Source: Onthophagus taurus
Taxonomy: Eukaryota; Arthropoda; Insecta; Coleoptera; Scarabaeidae
Direction: 5' to 3'
Assembly (NCBI RefSeq): GCF_036711975.1
Contig: NC_091975.1
Span: 3,164,501 to 3,228,500, forward strand
DNA length: 64,000 bases
Part shown: in pieces, positions 1-12,585 of the stretch
Layout of the letters: each line of letters starts with the position of its first letter
How positions within the stretch are numbered: the stretch's first letter is position 1
The notes under the pieces: model-generated
What the model was told of the DNA's origin: nothing
Seen by the model: the letters and a program-made list of their open reading frames with translations, nothing else
Databases searched by the model: none
Program-made: the position numbers and the translations under genes

Positions 1-3000
1 ATAATCAATATAATTTCCCCTACGGTATCTTACAACATAGTACAACTATTAAACAATTAAGTTATTGTAAGATAACAATATCTTAAAGGGAGTTTAAAGG
101 AAATCGCCCGGATTTCAAGTATAGGATCAGTTTCGAAGTTAGTTTCACCGGTAACGTTTTCGCAAATCCTGGATCAAGTTCTAGTAAGCTCGTTCAAATC
201 GAACGCACGAACGAAGTAGTCGAAATATTTTACATAATCTGTTACGAAAATAACAACATTTTTTTCTAAAATATTCTTTTAATTGTAACTTCTTACAGAA
301 CTTTCGTGTATTTAGCTCCACCAACTTTATTAATTGTTCTTAAATCTTGTTGAAGAATTGTAATTTATTTTAAGTTACAGTGAGTTCATAAAACTTACTA
401 TACATAAAAGCTTTTTGTATAAAGCTTCTTTTACGATATTATGCACGATGATGTTATAAATCTGTCAAGATTTGTCACCTATTATGTCAAAATATAAAAA
501 ATGTCTTCAATCGACATTTCCAGTACTCTCCCAGGATTCTGCAATGCGGTGTTCCTTCTATCCTTTCCTCGTTCACTGCTCTTCTCCTAGCCTCCACCCT
601 TACTGCATCCACCTTAACCTCCTCCCTCACTACATACCCTGGAGTCTCCCTCGAATTAAATAACCAGCAAATATGGGAGAATCTTCTACCTGATAGAAGT
701 GAATCTGATGAATAAAAAATATTATCGACTGGATTTTGCATTGTAGATGTAGTATCGTAGATACATAATGCTCCGGGCAGATTAGATGGATTTGATATTG
801 CTAATGCAAATTCAAATTATCTGAAATAAAGACATAAAGATGCCTCTTGCACTATAGATTACACCAATTTGAAATCATTTAAAACTTGGGTATGAGATAA
901 GCCCTTTAACAATGTCAACCCTTAGCTTGCGTTCAGAAAGACAACATAATCCCTTTTGAAAAGGGTGTTACATAAAATATCCCATCTCTCAATTATTAAT
1001 AGAAAATGTTTTTAAAAAATTTCCAACACAACAATAAACTCAATAAGAAAATCTTGGGGGATGAATTATTTATAGATCCTTTTTTGTGTTGATATCGAGC
1101 GAAATACGTCTCCTTCTTTTTTACTTCTATTGTTACAATTGCGACTTTAAATTAATTGCTATCGAAAGTTCCCAACTTTGAACGTTGAAAGCTTTAAGGA
1201 TTCGAGGGTGTTGACGAAAAACTTTTTATCTAACCACAAAAGAAAAGTCGATCCTAAAATTTTCACCTTACGTAAAAAGAGAGTCTTCTAAAAATTATTT
1301 TAACAATTATCCTTCCCACGTGTTTCTAATAACGCAAATTATGAAGGAGTTGCTTTCAAAGGGGAAGCGAATTCATCAAATTATAAAGGATGATAACGAA
1401 GTATTGTTCGTTTTAATAACTTGAATAACGCGAAATAATTGTAATTAAACGTTAAAAAATAATAAAAATGTAAAAAATTGGCTGCTTTTTTTGTGTCTGT
1501 GGGGATTTTCTTCGATGAATAAGAGAAAAAAAGGGGGATTCGTTGAAATTTGGAAATTGAAAACCGCTTGAAAGATGTAAATGCGCAAACATCAAAACGT
1601 GGTTTTTGGAATTGAAATTTTAATTGGTTTTCGTCGGCGTGTTCTCCATTCTATCGTTTCCACTGAATTTACCAACACCCCTTCGAAGATTACGATGTGT
1701 TTCATGTCGAAAAAAAATCATTTCGATTTTTATGTAAAAAGCTTCAAATTAATTCAATCGAATATAAATAAAAGTTTTTTCTTTTATAACAGGTACATAA
1801 TTTATTCACATTACTCTATGTATATCTTTTAAAGAAGCAAAGCAGGCGAAAACCCGAGAAGCTCACTTGTACCAATTTGCATACAAAATCTAATTAGAGA
1901 ACTAGAACGAGTGAATTTATTTCACAATCTTCAACTCCAATTTGCTTAATGTTTTCAAACGTGTTTTTTTCTAGTTTCGAAAAATTCTTTGTACTCAATC
2001 GTTGATGTAGCTTTTAAACCTTTCATCTGTATCTGACACTTTGGCTGTAAAGCAACGAAAAATCGATTCATGTTCCATTTGGTGAATGTTTAGAAAGAAT
2101 CTCACACAAACTGTCAAAATGTAAGCAACAAAAAGGATCATTGAATTCATTTGTGATCGAGAAAATAATCATGACGATGAAATGGCAAAGTCGAAATTTT
2201 CATCTCAAGAAAACATCAAAGTTATTCGCGACTTTAATAATAATCCGAAACGTTAACACAAAGCACGTCTAATCTACTACCACCTTTTCTCGCCGACGCC
2301 ATTAGCGTCGAGAAAATTAATAATCTCAAACCTGCTTTATTTATAAACAGGGAACACCGTTCCCGAAGGAGAAAATATCGATTAAAGCGTGTTAACTTAT
2401 TCGTCTCCCTAACAAAGTATTTTCACTTTCAAAGTTCACTCTCCATTTGTATCTGTTTTAATAAGATTTTATTTCAATTTGTAATTTAAGGTGTTACAAT
2501 ACCGACAATATTGAACAATACCGTTTTCAGTAGCCACCGCAGGTACTGAGATGAAAATGACATGTATCATTTTCTGAAACAAACATTAATTGGCAGATTA
2601 TCTCTAACAATAAGTGAAGAAAGGCGCTTAGATGATCTATTAAATTTAAAATTTGGGATTCTATGAACACCTCATCTACTCACACATAAATGCATCGTTT
2701 TAAAGTGATGTTGCCACAGGAACTCAATAAGGGAGACTGGTAATCGATTTTGAGAACTCAACACAGTTTTCTTTAGTTGATTAATCAAAAATATTTGAAA
2801 TAGTTCTTATTTTAGTATAAACATGAATAAATAAGTTTTATGTCATAATGAAATTATTACAAATAAGTTCACAACAAATTGTGTTATTTCGCGTTAAATT
2901 ATCACTTAATGATTGCCAAGTAATCGTATTTCAGCTTGAAAATCCAAGTAATTTGAGTAGAACCGGAACTAATGAAGTACGTTGTCTGATTTTGCGAAAT

Positions 3001-6000
3001 CGAAATTGTAAACGTATTCTCGCGTGTTACATTACCTTACGTCTTCGCGTCAACTCGTTGAAACGTAAATTTTCAAACGGCCCTATTAACACGCTAACCA
3101 ACGTTAACTGCCAACCAGGATGACATTTTGAGAATAAAAAGGCGACTGGCAGACGAGGTCGGTCATGAAAATGATAATTAAATGGTGATAAGTTCGGGCT
3201 TAATTATATTTTCGGATCTTAGAAATTTCGTTTTAACACAATCCTCTGAGAAGAAGCTGAATTCTAATTAGATCTTATACATTTTGAAATTGTGTTATAA
3301 AATTTTACTTCTCTCTTTCTAAATGAATACTAATTAAGTAAAAAGGCCAAAAAAGCTAAAAATAAGAACTTATTATTCTTTATTTTCTTATCTGTTACGA
3401 TTACAACTTCGATTTGTATCCAATTCCGTTCGGTTGTAATCGAAAAATCGGGGGTATTTTCTTAATCTATCGTCTCGGTCCGAAAGATGAGCTTAATTGA
3501 ATTGAATTGAAGGAAACTTTTATATAATAAATAAATTGGTTTCAACGGATATTCGGTCTGGTGGTAAAAGGTGGAAAAATATAACGGGCGCGAAAACGAC
3601 GCGTACAAAAGAAAAGGGAGAGACGTTCGATGCAGCCCTGCAAAATATGAGGGAAAGCAAAAAAAGAAAATGATTTTTCCCCTTTTGAAAGACGGAGAGA
3701 AAAACGGCCAATGAGAGAGAGAAATCGAGGAAATTTTACGGAGAAAACTTTGAGTGATACGATAAAAGTTTTAATCGAAATTTACGAAAGTAAAAATCAT
3801 ATTTTCAACATTACTTTAAGCAGAAATAAATTTGAAATTGAAGTTTTAATAATACTTTAATTAGTTAACATGTTAGGTAGATTTAAATTAAAATTTCGTC
3901 ACGTAAACATTTCCGTTTAAATGGATAGTGGGTACCCTTTTGGGTCACGAACGAACCCTTTTTGGGTAAACGAAACTGCCCCCGGATGCTTCACCTTTTG
4001 GGAAACGTTCCAAAATGAAACATTTCCCTTGATCGTAAAGCATCTTTAAGTAGCGAGAGATTAAGTTTATGGAATTGTTACAGGTGTGATAAAGTGGCAG
4101 AGCTGTTAAAAGGGATTTACGGGTTGATTTAGGTTAGGTTCGATATGTTTGTGTTTAAATAAAAGTTTAAACAATATGTTTTGATTTATTTTTCATTAAG
4201 ATAACAACTCGAATTTCTGGAATGTTCGGTCAAAGCTTATCAAAGTTATGCAGCCTTTGCCTGAAATACCAAGATTAATGGAGCAAAGCATGCATGTGCG
4301 TTTACAAATGAAGGGTTACTAATAAGTGGTAATCGATGATGGATTACGTAAACCTTAAATCGTATCTCATTAATTATGAGATATTATGATTTTATTTTTT
4401 TTAATAGAAATTTGATCTTTATGCTAATACCTTTTCATTTATTAACCATTAACGACTAAAAAGCTTTCTAAATTTACCTTAAATAACTCAGCGTCAACTT
4501 ATAATCAATAATGTTTGAGTAATGGTATTTCGTGTCACCGATTGACGAAGTAATAATAATAAACGAACCCTCCAAGGAAAATAAAATTTCTTGGGAATAA
4601 AGCATAAAAGGAGGAAAACAAAATTTAGTTTCGTTTTTAACTTTTCTTTTTTAGTTCGAAAAGTACACAAAGGAAACCTTTCTTGGTTCTTGCTGTTAAA
4701 AGTGTATATAGAATACGAACGTTATGGTTTCAAAACAAATTTAAAAATAAATTTAATGATTTAAGATAAACAATTTAAACCTTTTTAATACAACGCTAAT
4801 GAATTAGTTTTTTTTTGTAAATACGTATAAATTTTTTTATCAAAGAAACTCGTTAGTACCAAAACACATCAAAGTAGCCAATTTAAGTGAAAACGTTTTT
4901 ACTTCTGTAACTTTTTATCTTGCGGATTTTCCATCGTGGACGTCATTCATATGAAAATTTTCCTCCCTAAAGATCTTTTTTGTCGCGTTTTAACGAAAAA
5001 TTTTTAATCCCTCCACAGAATTATAAACGCTTAAAACCTAGCTTTTTTCTTTTACCTTACATTTTATTATTGAGCTTAAAAGATATAATAATAGAGACGC
5101 GCTAACATTTCCAAACAAAGAAATCGAAAAATCAGGTCAGGATTCAAGCTTCGAACTACAGAATAAAGCTCCCTCAGGAAGCTACTAAAAAAAGGATGTA
5201 ATATTCTATGGTAATACAAAGAAATCGATTCATCGTAAAATAAAACATAAAATAAATCAAGTTAGATTTTAGTTACAGCTTCTTTTTCTAATATCGGTGT
5301 TTTATTGTATTCAATTTAACTTGAAAATTTAGTATATAATAAATCTTTTGAGATCTATTACTCAATCTAAATTTATTTTTTAATAATTATTAATTTACAT
5401 TTTTAATGTTTACCATAAAAACCTAAAAATAAACATAAAACCGCCTCGCAATAAACTAACTTTATGACGGGTATTAAACAACATCTCTTCAATCCACTTT
5501 GTTGCCATCCTAGTAAGAAAGCAATCATAATAAGTCTTAATTACGCGTTAATTACTAAAATTACAACCTAACATAACCCCTTTTGAGTTGATTTGCATAA
5601 AAATACCGAAGACTCGGGGTGAAATTGTTCCAAGAAATCCAGTTCAAATCTACACACTAATAAATACGGTTTAAATTTAAAGACGGGTTATTATCTTTGA
5701 GAGGGATCGTTTCAATGTAATGGACAATTTCGTCCGAAATTCCAGCTGTAACTTCACCTTAAGTGTCCTCGTAAAGACAAATACCCAATTAACCTTCTGG
5801 CGAATATCGAATTTATCCCCGTCGACCGCAAGATAAATCTATGATGAAATACGAGTACAAGAAATCATGCAAATGTGAAACCAAATCTGATTAATTGTTC
5901 TTAAAAATTATAATTTGCTAATACAGCTTGTAACCAACAGATTAATGACTACATCCCATTAACACCTTTACTCTTTTCATGAAATTTTTTTGCGCCACTG

Positions 6001-6289
6001 TGAATAATTTGTTATTTATTCTAATTTAAAGCAAAATTTAATAGCTGCTGTCCTAATTTATATCAAAACAATGCACAGAAGGACAGGTGTTTGTTCTGTC
6101 GCGGTGTTTAGACCCAACCCGAGGTTGTTAGTGTATTATCATCTTTAATTTCACTTACCATACTGCTTAGGAAACAATAACAGTCATACTTTAGTATTAT
6201 CCTGGTTGTATTATCCCTCGTTTTGATGAATAAAATCATGAACTTGTAACTTAACATTTAAAAACGTTTATACTGGGATTTTCTGAAAA
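1..6289. other. Intergenic DNA, no gene recognised
   Basis: AT-rich sequence with frequent stops in all frames. The longest open stretch (2848-3123, +, 91 codons) has no recognisable motif, no signal peptide and no good splice context. A short GA run lies near 3713. Nothing here can be supported as a gene. Confidence 0.6.
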
Positions 6290-6440
6290 ACTCTGTCCTG
6301 TCGTGTCTTCCTGCAAGTCTGCGGAAGTATTTCATTTGGACCTAATTACCCCAATCGATGTCATTTCTATTTGCAGCCTAGCTTTCAATGCCATAGGTAA
6401 GTATAGGCTCAATTAAAGCTTTATAAATCTTTGTCTTGTA
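6290..6440 (-). pseudogene. Remnant of a non-LTR (LINE) reverse transcriptase, C-terminal part
   Basis: Read on the - strand, the stretch gives KTKIYKALIEPILTYGIES, a stop, then about 25 codons later VQMKYFRRLAGRHDR. Both blocks resemble the region after the catalytic domain of LINE reverse transcriptases (the YK..I.PILTYG.E.W and Q.K.LRR..G..R.DR blocks). In-frame stops, a probable frameshift just upstream and loss of the rest of the element mark it as dead. The clade (jockey-, RTE- or CR1-like) cannot be told from this fragment. Confidence 0.6.
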
Positions 6441-7320
6441 ATATTCTATCCTTAACATCTCCCCAACCATGACTTAATTTACTAATCACTTGATTTTGAG
6501 TGTCAAATCATTTCAAACGGATCATTTCCTTTCTTGGCTGTAATTGGATTAACAACAATGTAGTCCTAACTCGATGCATTATCGATCCATTGGTAAATAA
6601 TTGTATACGGGAAACATTTAGGTGGAAGTTAATAGTCAGCTTATAAGGTATCGCTTAATAAGATTTTATGTGGAATTCTTTTAAAAATTACACACACGAT
6701 TTAGCGTCCTTGTTCCTCTAAAATAGAACTCGTAAAACTGAAAAGTACAACTGCAATTCCTAACGCTAGCGATTTCTTTACTTGCAACGTAGATATCAAC
6801 AAAGCTTGCAAAGTCGACGAGGTTTTAAAGTTTATTACGCACGCGATGATTTTCCACCCCGATAAATTCGGTCTCTCTAAAGTGTCCAATACAATTTGTG
6901 AAATCAATAATTAGATTTTGAAACAATCCATTACGGAACCGGCTATTTTAACAATAGGAATGGACTCCAATAACTAATAGTAACTAATTAATTGTTGCGA
7001 GAATGTGTTTAATTCTACTCGAATATAGTCGATTGCCATTCAGAATTTAAAAGCATTTCAAATTACGTGTTTCTATTGGAAACAAAAAAGTTTTTTTCGA
7101 AATTTACAACTAAAGTATTCGAATGCATAATGTATAGAAACTAGCTTTCCGGTAAATCACTCGTGTAACAGATACGTTTTCAACACCGGAAGTGATGCAA
7201 ATTTACCGAGCTATTAAGGAACTTTTAACGCTGAATGGATGTAAAAAGGGATACGATAGAAGCACTCCGGGAAATGCGCTTTTCAATCGTTTAATACAGT
7301 AAAATCTGGATATCACGGAA

Positions 7321-7458
7321 GTAGTTCTAGATGTAGTGTTGGTTCTAATGCTAGTGTTAGTTCTAGTTTTAGTTGTTATTCAGGGTTAGATTATTGTATT
7401 TTTTCTATTGAACTAAAACTAGAACTAACACTAGACCTAGAATTAGAAAGTTTCGGGT
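7321..7458. repeat. CTAG-rich fold-back repeat, copy 1
   Basis: The left arm (about 7325-7375) reads as repeated GTTCTAG/TAGTGTTAG units. The right arm (about 7412-7450) reads CTAAAACTAGAACTAACACT, its reverse complement in large part. A spacer containing TTGTTATTCAG lies between the arms. Related copies occur at 10169-10244, 52081-52240 and 52252-52343. This looks like a dispersed non-autonomous element or foldback family. Confidence 0.7.
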
Positions 7459-9132
7459 TATCCGTGCATCTTCAGACGATTCAGAGAGAATTTGTACAAA
7501 AACATTTAATTTTCTTTTAAGTTTCTCTATATCATAAAACAAGTTTATGGTAAGTAATAGAATAAACAGGAAAAGGAAATAAAAAAAAAGAAAGAAAACG
7601 AAAAAAGGGATTATAATAGATCGTAAATTTAACGACATACTTAGAAAATCCATTACGACACTTCATCTCTTCCATGGGTTTTTTCTTTATTGGTGAAACC
7701 TTTGGTTTTGTTTTTTATTATGGTGGAAGAACAATTATAGCAAACCTCGTTCGTTGAAATATAGAAAACACGTACTAGAGACATTTCCGTCTTTATTTAG
7801 ACCGGATCATTTTCCCTCGGGGTATGTTAGGATGACCGGGATAAAGTCGAAAATTTCTGGCGTATATGAACAGGAACCCTTACTGGTTGAACCATCTGGG
7901 CTTTATTTTCCGACGATAAATACGATCCTTCAGTGCACTGACGATCGTTTTCATCGGGAACAAAATAAAACCGCCACAGGAAGTTCCGTCCGTTAAATAG
8001 CTTCAAGTTTAATTACGCGCAAAAGGGAGGAATTCTACTTTTAGTTTTCACATTGATACCAAAAGATGTAATATTATTTTGTAAATATATATCTCATTTC
8101 TCTTTTAGATCAAACGAGTGCCGTTGGAATGAAAATTAAACAACGAAAAATGCGGGGAAGAAATTTAATTATGCCTTCGTTAAAAAAGCAAATAAAAAAG
8201 AAAAATAGGTGGTAGAAAAACGTGAAATAGAAGAAAGATTAAGGGGGAATAAATAAATTTGTTGGGTGTCGCTATGCCGGGGAGAAGAGAACCAATCTAT
8301 ATGCTAAATTCGACATAATGTGTTCTTAATTAATTTAGTGTGTACTTTGTGTTTTTCGAGGGCGCAAAAAAAGTTTTGTACGCAACAGGTTTTGATTTAA
8401 TTTAAAATTTAAAGTTGAACGTTGAAATATTGCGAAATTAAATTTAAATTGATTAAATTAATTTTTTTTTTCTTAAAAATAAGGTGAATATGAAAAAAGT
8501 TCTTTTCGAATTGATTTAACCAAAAAGAATTGATTCAGACAAGTGGAAAATACGATAAGGAGTTTTTTTCTTCGTTGACATTGACGAAATCCATCTAAAA
8601 ATCAATTCAAACTTATCAAAATAGAGAACTTCCGAGATTGCGTCACGTCCGTTACGTTATGGAGATTTTCTTCAATCTCCACATCTCATTGTGTATCCGT
8701 AATATTCGCAATATTTTAAAATCCTTCCAGATAAATTGTGTCTTTTTTGAATAGACAAGTCTTTTATAAAAAAGGGATCCTCGTATGTATATTAAGGTTC
8801 GTCCCATTTTTCGTAGAAAATCCTATTTTTCTAGGTAGTACTTTCCAATAATCCTTTGACCCGCCAGGGACCCTATAAATTTTGTAGAAAGCACAAAATG
8901 AAACTTGCTAAAAGCCAATCTTTGTGAACTTCCAATTTAACATCAATTTAAAATGTTTTTCGTACGTATAAAAATTGTAAATAAACCTAAGTAAACCCGA
9001 AAATACATAATAAGCGAATTTTAATAAGCCCCAAAGTTCGCTGTAAGCAATAAAATAAAATTAAAGGTTGTGTTGATTGTATAAAATAAAAAAATAATTA
9101 AAAATTTAATGAATTAAACTTTTTCTTTACAG
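7459..9132. other. Upstream region of receptor A, no gene recognised
   Basis: No coding exon is recognisable. The region ends in a pyrimidine tract and AG at 9131-9132, a likely 3' splice site of a 5'-UTR intron 23 bases before the receptor ATG. At least one untranslated exon and the promoter of the receptor gene therefore probably lie here or further left, but their positions cannot be fixed. A short open frame at 7754-7996 has no family signal. Confidence 0.5.
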
Positions 9133-9155
9133 ATAATGTAAAAAATCATCCAATC

Positions 9156-12100
9156 ATGTTTCAATCGATTCTCGACAACTCCCATTCTCTGAGTGAAATC
9201 CCGGCTTTAAAATGGACATCGACAGAGATAAACGCATCGATTTCTACCGCAACAATCTTAAATTTATCTTCGATACAACGATCGCAAAACAATTTAAGAG
9301 ATTGGGGACCAAAACGCGATCCCCTTTACATCGTAATTCCAATTACGATCATCTACACGATAATATTCTTTGTTGGTGTCATCGGAAACATAAGCACGTG
9401 CATCGTAATAGCAAGAAATAAATGTATGCACACCGCGACGAATTATTATTTATTTAGTTTAGCAATATCTGATCTTTTGTTATTAATTTCTGGGTTACCA
9501 CCTGAAATTTATTCAGTTTGGTCAAAATATCCATACATTTTCGGCGAAGCTTTTTGTGTTTTACAAGGATTTGCAGCTGAAACATCGGCGAACGCAACAG
9601 TTTTAACGATTACGGCGTTCACAGTTGAACGTTACGTTGCAATTTGTCATCCTTTTTTATCACACACCATGTCCAAATTATCACGAGCAATAAAATTCGT
9701 CATGGGAATTTGGTTTATAGCTATGTTTTTAGCAATACCACAAGCAATCTCGTTCGGAATCGTTTACGAGGAAGATTCGTTTCAGCGGCGACGGGAAGAT
9801 CATTACGTATGCAGTGTTAAAAGGATCATCGTTCCCCATGCCTTTGAAATATCAACATTCGTTTTCTTCGTGTTTCCAATGAGTGTCATAACGGCTTTGT
9901 ATGTTTTGATTGGTTTACAATTATACCGATCGACAACTGTTAGACCTTCGATAAGATCGAATAGTGTGAAATTGAAACATCGAATATGTAAACCAACCGT
10001 TGCTTATTCGAGCAGTATACCACAGGCGGTGCTTATTGTAAACGGAGAAAATGACGTCGAAAGACAAGAAGAGGAGGGGAGGAAAAATTTTTCCAGAAAT
10101 GCTCAAGCTACGAAACATGTTGTAAAAATGCTTGGTGAGTCTGTAATTTTTGTTAATAAGAAATTTACAAAACTAGAAATAACACTAGACTTAGAACTAG
10201 AAACATACGGATTTAGCCGTCTTAAGAGACGCCCGGCTAAACCCAAAACGCTTGTATGCTAGTTTTAATGTAAATAAACAAACAATTCTTGTTTTATAGT
10301 TGCAGTTGTAGTTGCTTTCTTCATCTGTTGGGCTCCGTTTCATGCTCAACGACTTCTGGCTATTTACGGAGACCCGAGAACTTCAGACATGATAACCGCA
10401 TTTCGGGTGTTGACTTACGCCAGCGGTATCCTCTACTTTTTATCAACTACAATCAACCCATTGCTCTATCACATTATGTCACATCGATTCCGAGAAGCTT
10501 TTAAAGTAAGTATAGTAAATAATATAAATAACGTTCAGTCATCTTAGTAATAAATACAAAAATTATGAAATTTATGATTATTTTTATATAATAATTAATC
10601 CGGAAGCTTTTTAGAAAATTTGATGGAGGGCTTCTTTATTTTTTAGGGAAATTTATGTACGCGTTCCGTTCTATTTTTGGATGAAGGGTTGTAAAATACG
10701 TTTGGGAAACGATAAACTCAGCACGGTTGGGTATGGTTAATACATTTTTATGCGTCCTAAATATTACAAACAGTCCGGTTGAATGGTTGAATAATAAAGT
10801 TTTTCGGATAAAAAGGTGCCAAAGAAAATGGAAAAATTTGCTTACGGTTTATTTTAATTTCAAATTTAAACAAAAAAGCATCAAATATTTATATCCCAAG
10901 ATAAACATGATCTTATCCTTCTCTCTGAGACATGCATGGCAAAGAAAACTTTACTTTCATATTATTATCAGTCGAATATTTACTCTTTATGTTGGTTTTC
11001 CCATATTTTATTTCGTTCCTAATCTTTGTTGGAATTTGTGCCCTTCTAATACTGTTATAATTAACCATATCATAAAAGTAAAAAATAAAATCGTGTTGTT
11101 CAGCGTAGTTATAATTATAGGTCACGAGATGATAAGCTGTCACGTCAAAGTATTGCACCCCATTCTCAGCTTGCGTTGGTTTTAATTCCTTGGAATCGAG
11201 CTTTCTACAATGGCTTTGTGGGGAAAGTGTTAGTTTTTGATGTATTACGATTAACTTCGAGTAAAATATTGATTTTGCCCATGATTGCTTCTACTCAACC
11301 GTGTTTCATTGGTCTTCATTAATGGACCTCATCTTTCATAACAACGTGTGGGACACGTTATGTTTATTAATAACGTGGTTGAACTTAATATGTTTGTCAG
11401 CGACTTTGTTATGGGTTGTCTGGTCTATAATACAATCAACATTTTGGACATCTTAGCTGAGTTAACTGCACTGTGCCTAAGCTGAATCAACTACAGTAGG
11501 AAACATTTTCTGTTCTTGCAGGAGGAGGTATTGCGAAACTCGAGGAATTTCTTAATGTGTTGTTGAGCGGGTGATCTATACAATGATGTCTTCCTTCTAA
11601 CTATTTTGTCCATGTAGTCATTCTAATTTCACATTCTCTACGTTTGTGGGAGGGAGTGAGAAGAGTACACTCTTAAATATTTTTTATTTTATTTTCTTTC
11701 CTAATTAAACCAAACCATAATTCTTATACATTTTTTTTTCTTTTTTAGGATACATTTAATCGTTTTTTTCGTAGAAAGAGACGCCCAAAAGGAAGCACTA
11801 GATGTTACACTACGCTATCAGGTAGATCATCCCAAATTAACAGTCACAGTAACACGGACTCCTGCAGCCGACAAAGTTCTTTAAGATACCTCGATTCGGA
11901 CATCAGTGGACGTTTAAAAAATTCAAAACGCCCATTAGTCGTTTCATTTAAACGAAAACGACCAACTCATTCCTCCAAAAGGACCAACTCTAAGCAAGTA
12001 TTTTTCGATGTTGATCTCCAAGAAGCACTTGACAACTTAAAATTACCACCGACATCAAACGACAACGTTTATTTTCGAAATTCACTTTTCGACGATGAAA

Positions 12101-12435
12101 ATCAAGTTCAATTGGAGCCGAAACACGTTTGTTGTTCCTCGCGGATTGAGGACATTGAGATTTTCCAAGAAGGACAAATGAAAATCTTGAAGAAAAAGGA
12201 TGGTTTAAATTTGGTTTTTAACAGATCTTTTAACAACGAAGAAGGTGGTTCGATGACGAAATCTTGCACGATGCCACAAATAATTTATGGCGAAAATTTG
12301 TGCGTTTCTAATCGATGGAATGAATTTAATGGTAAATGTGAAGTTGATCGTAGTGGAAGTTGTTCCCAATTGGAGTTTGTTAAAGAAAACGATAGAAACT
12401 CAAGAAATGATGGGATTATTATTCAAGTTCCGTAA
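9156..12435 (+). CDS. Pyrokinin/PBAN-type neuropeptide GPCR (receptor A), 3 coding exons
   Basis: Rhodopsin-class receptor of the pyrokinin/CAPA (neuromedin-U-like) family, expected at the plasma membrane, binding FXPRLamide-type peptides and signalling through G proteins. Coding exons: 9156-10134, 10300-10505 and 11749-12435, joined in phase 1 then phase 0, giving 623 aa. Exon 1 carries an extracellular N-terminus with Asn-glycosylation sites, TM1 (about residues 57-79, ending GN), TM2, Cys134 for the usual loop disulfide, the ERY motif at 158-160, and TM3 to TM5. Exon 2 carries TM6 (FFICWAPFHAQR) and TM7 (NPLLY), ending REAFK. Exon 3 is a long hydrophilic tail rich in Arg, Ser and Asn. The block TITAFTVERYVAICHPFLSH favours a pyrokinin/PBAN receptor, but a CAPA receptor is not excluded. 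Intron 1 is only 165 bp and contains a copy of the fold-back repeat. Its partner, receptor B, lies tail to tail downstream. Confidence 0.92.
10169..10244. repeat. CTAG-rich fold-back repeat, copy 2, inside receptor A intron 1
   Basis: The copy has repeated ACTAGAAAT/CACTAGAC units followed by GGATTTAGCCG and, 10 bases later, CGGCTAAACCC, which can pair as a hairpin. It fills almost half of the 165-bp intron. It keeps the reading frame open past the splice donor for about 42 codons, which is why the unspliced exon looks longer than it is. Confidence 0.7.
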
Positions 12436-12572
12436 ACAAATTTTTTTGTATGTTAAAAAAGACTGATGATTCGTTTAGATGTAATTCGATGTATTTTTGT
12501 ATGTAAACAAATTGTTAGCGGTTATATTAAGGTTGTACATTAAACTATGAATGTTTGTTGTTGAATGGAATC

Positions 12573-12585
12573 AATAAATAATAAA
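12573..12585 (+). promoter_or_regulatory. Poly(A) signals of receptor A
   Basis: Two AATAAA hexamers (12573-12578 and 12580-12585) lie about 140 bases after the receptor A stop codon, a normal short 3' UTR distance. Confidence 0.6.

Noticed and set aside
10727-11185. 152-codon open frame on + strand
   Set aside because: It lies entirely in receptor A intron 2, is AT-driven in composition (Phe, Ile, Asn, Lys), and has no motif or supporting splice signals.
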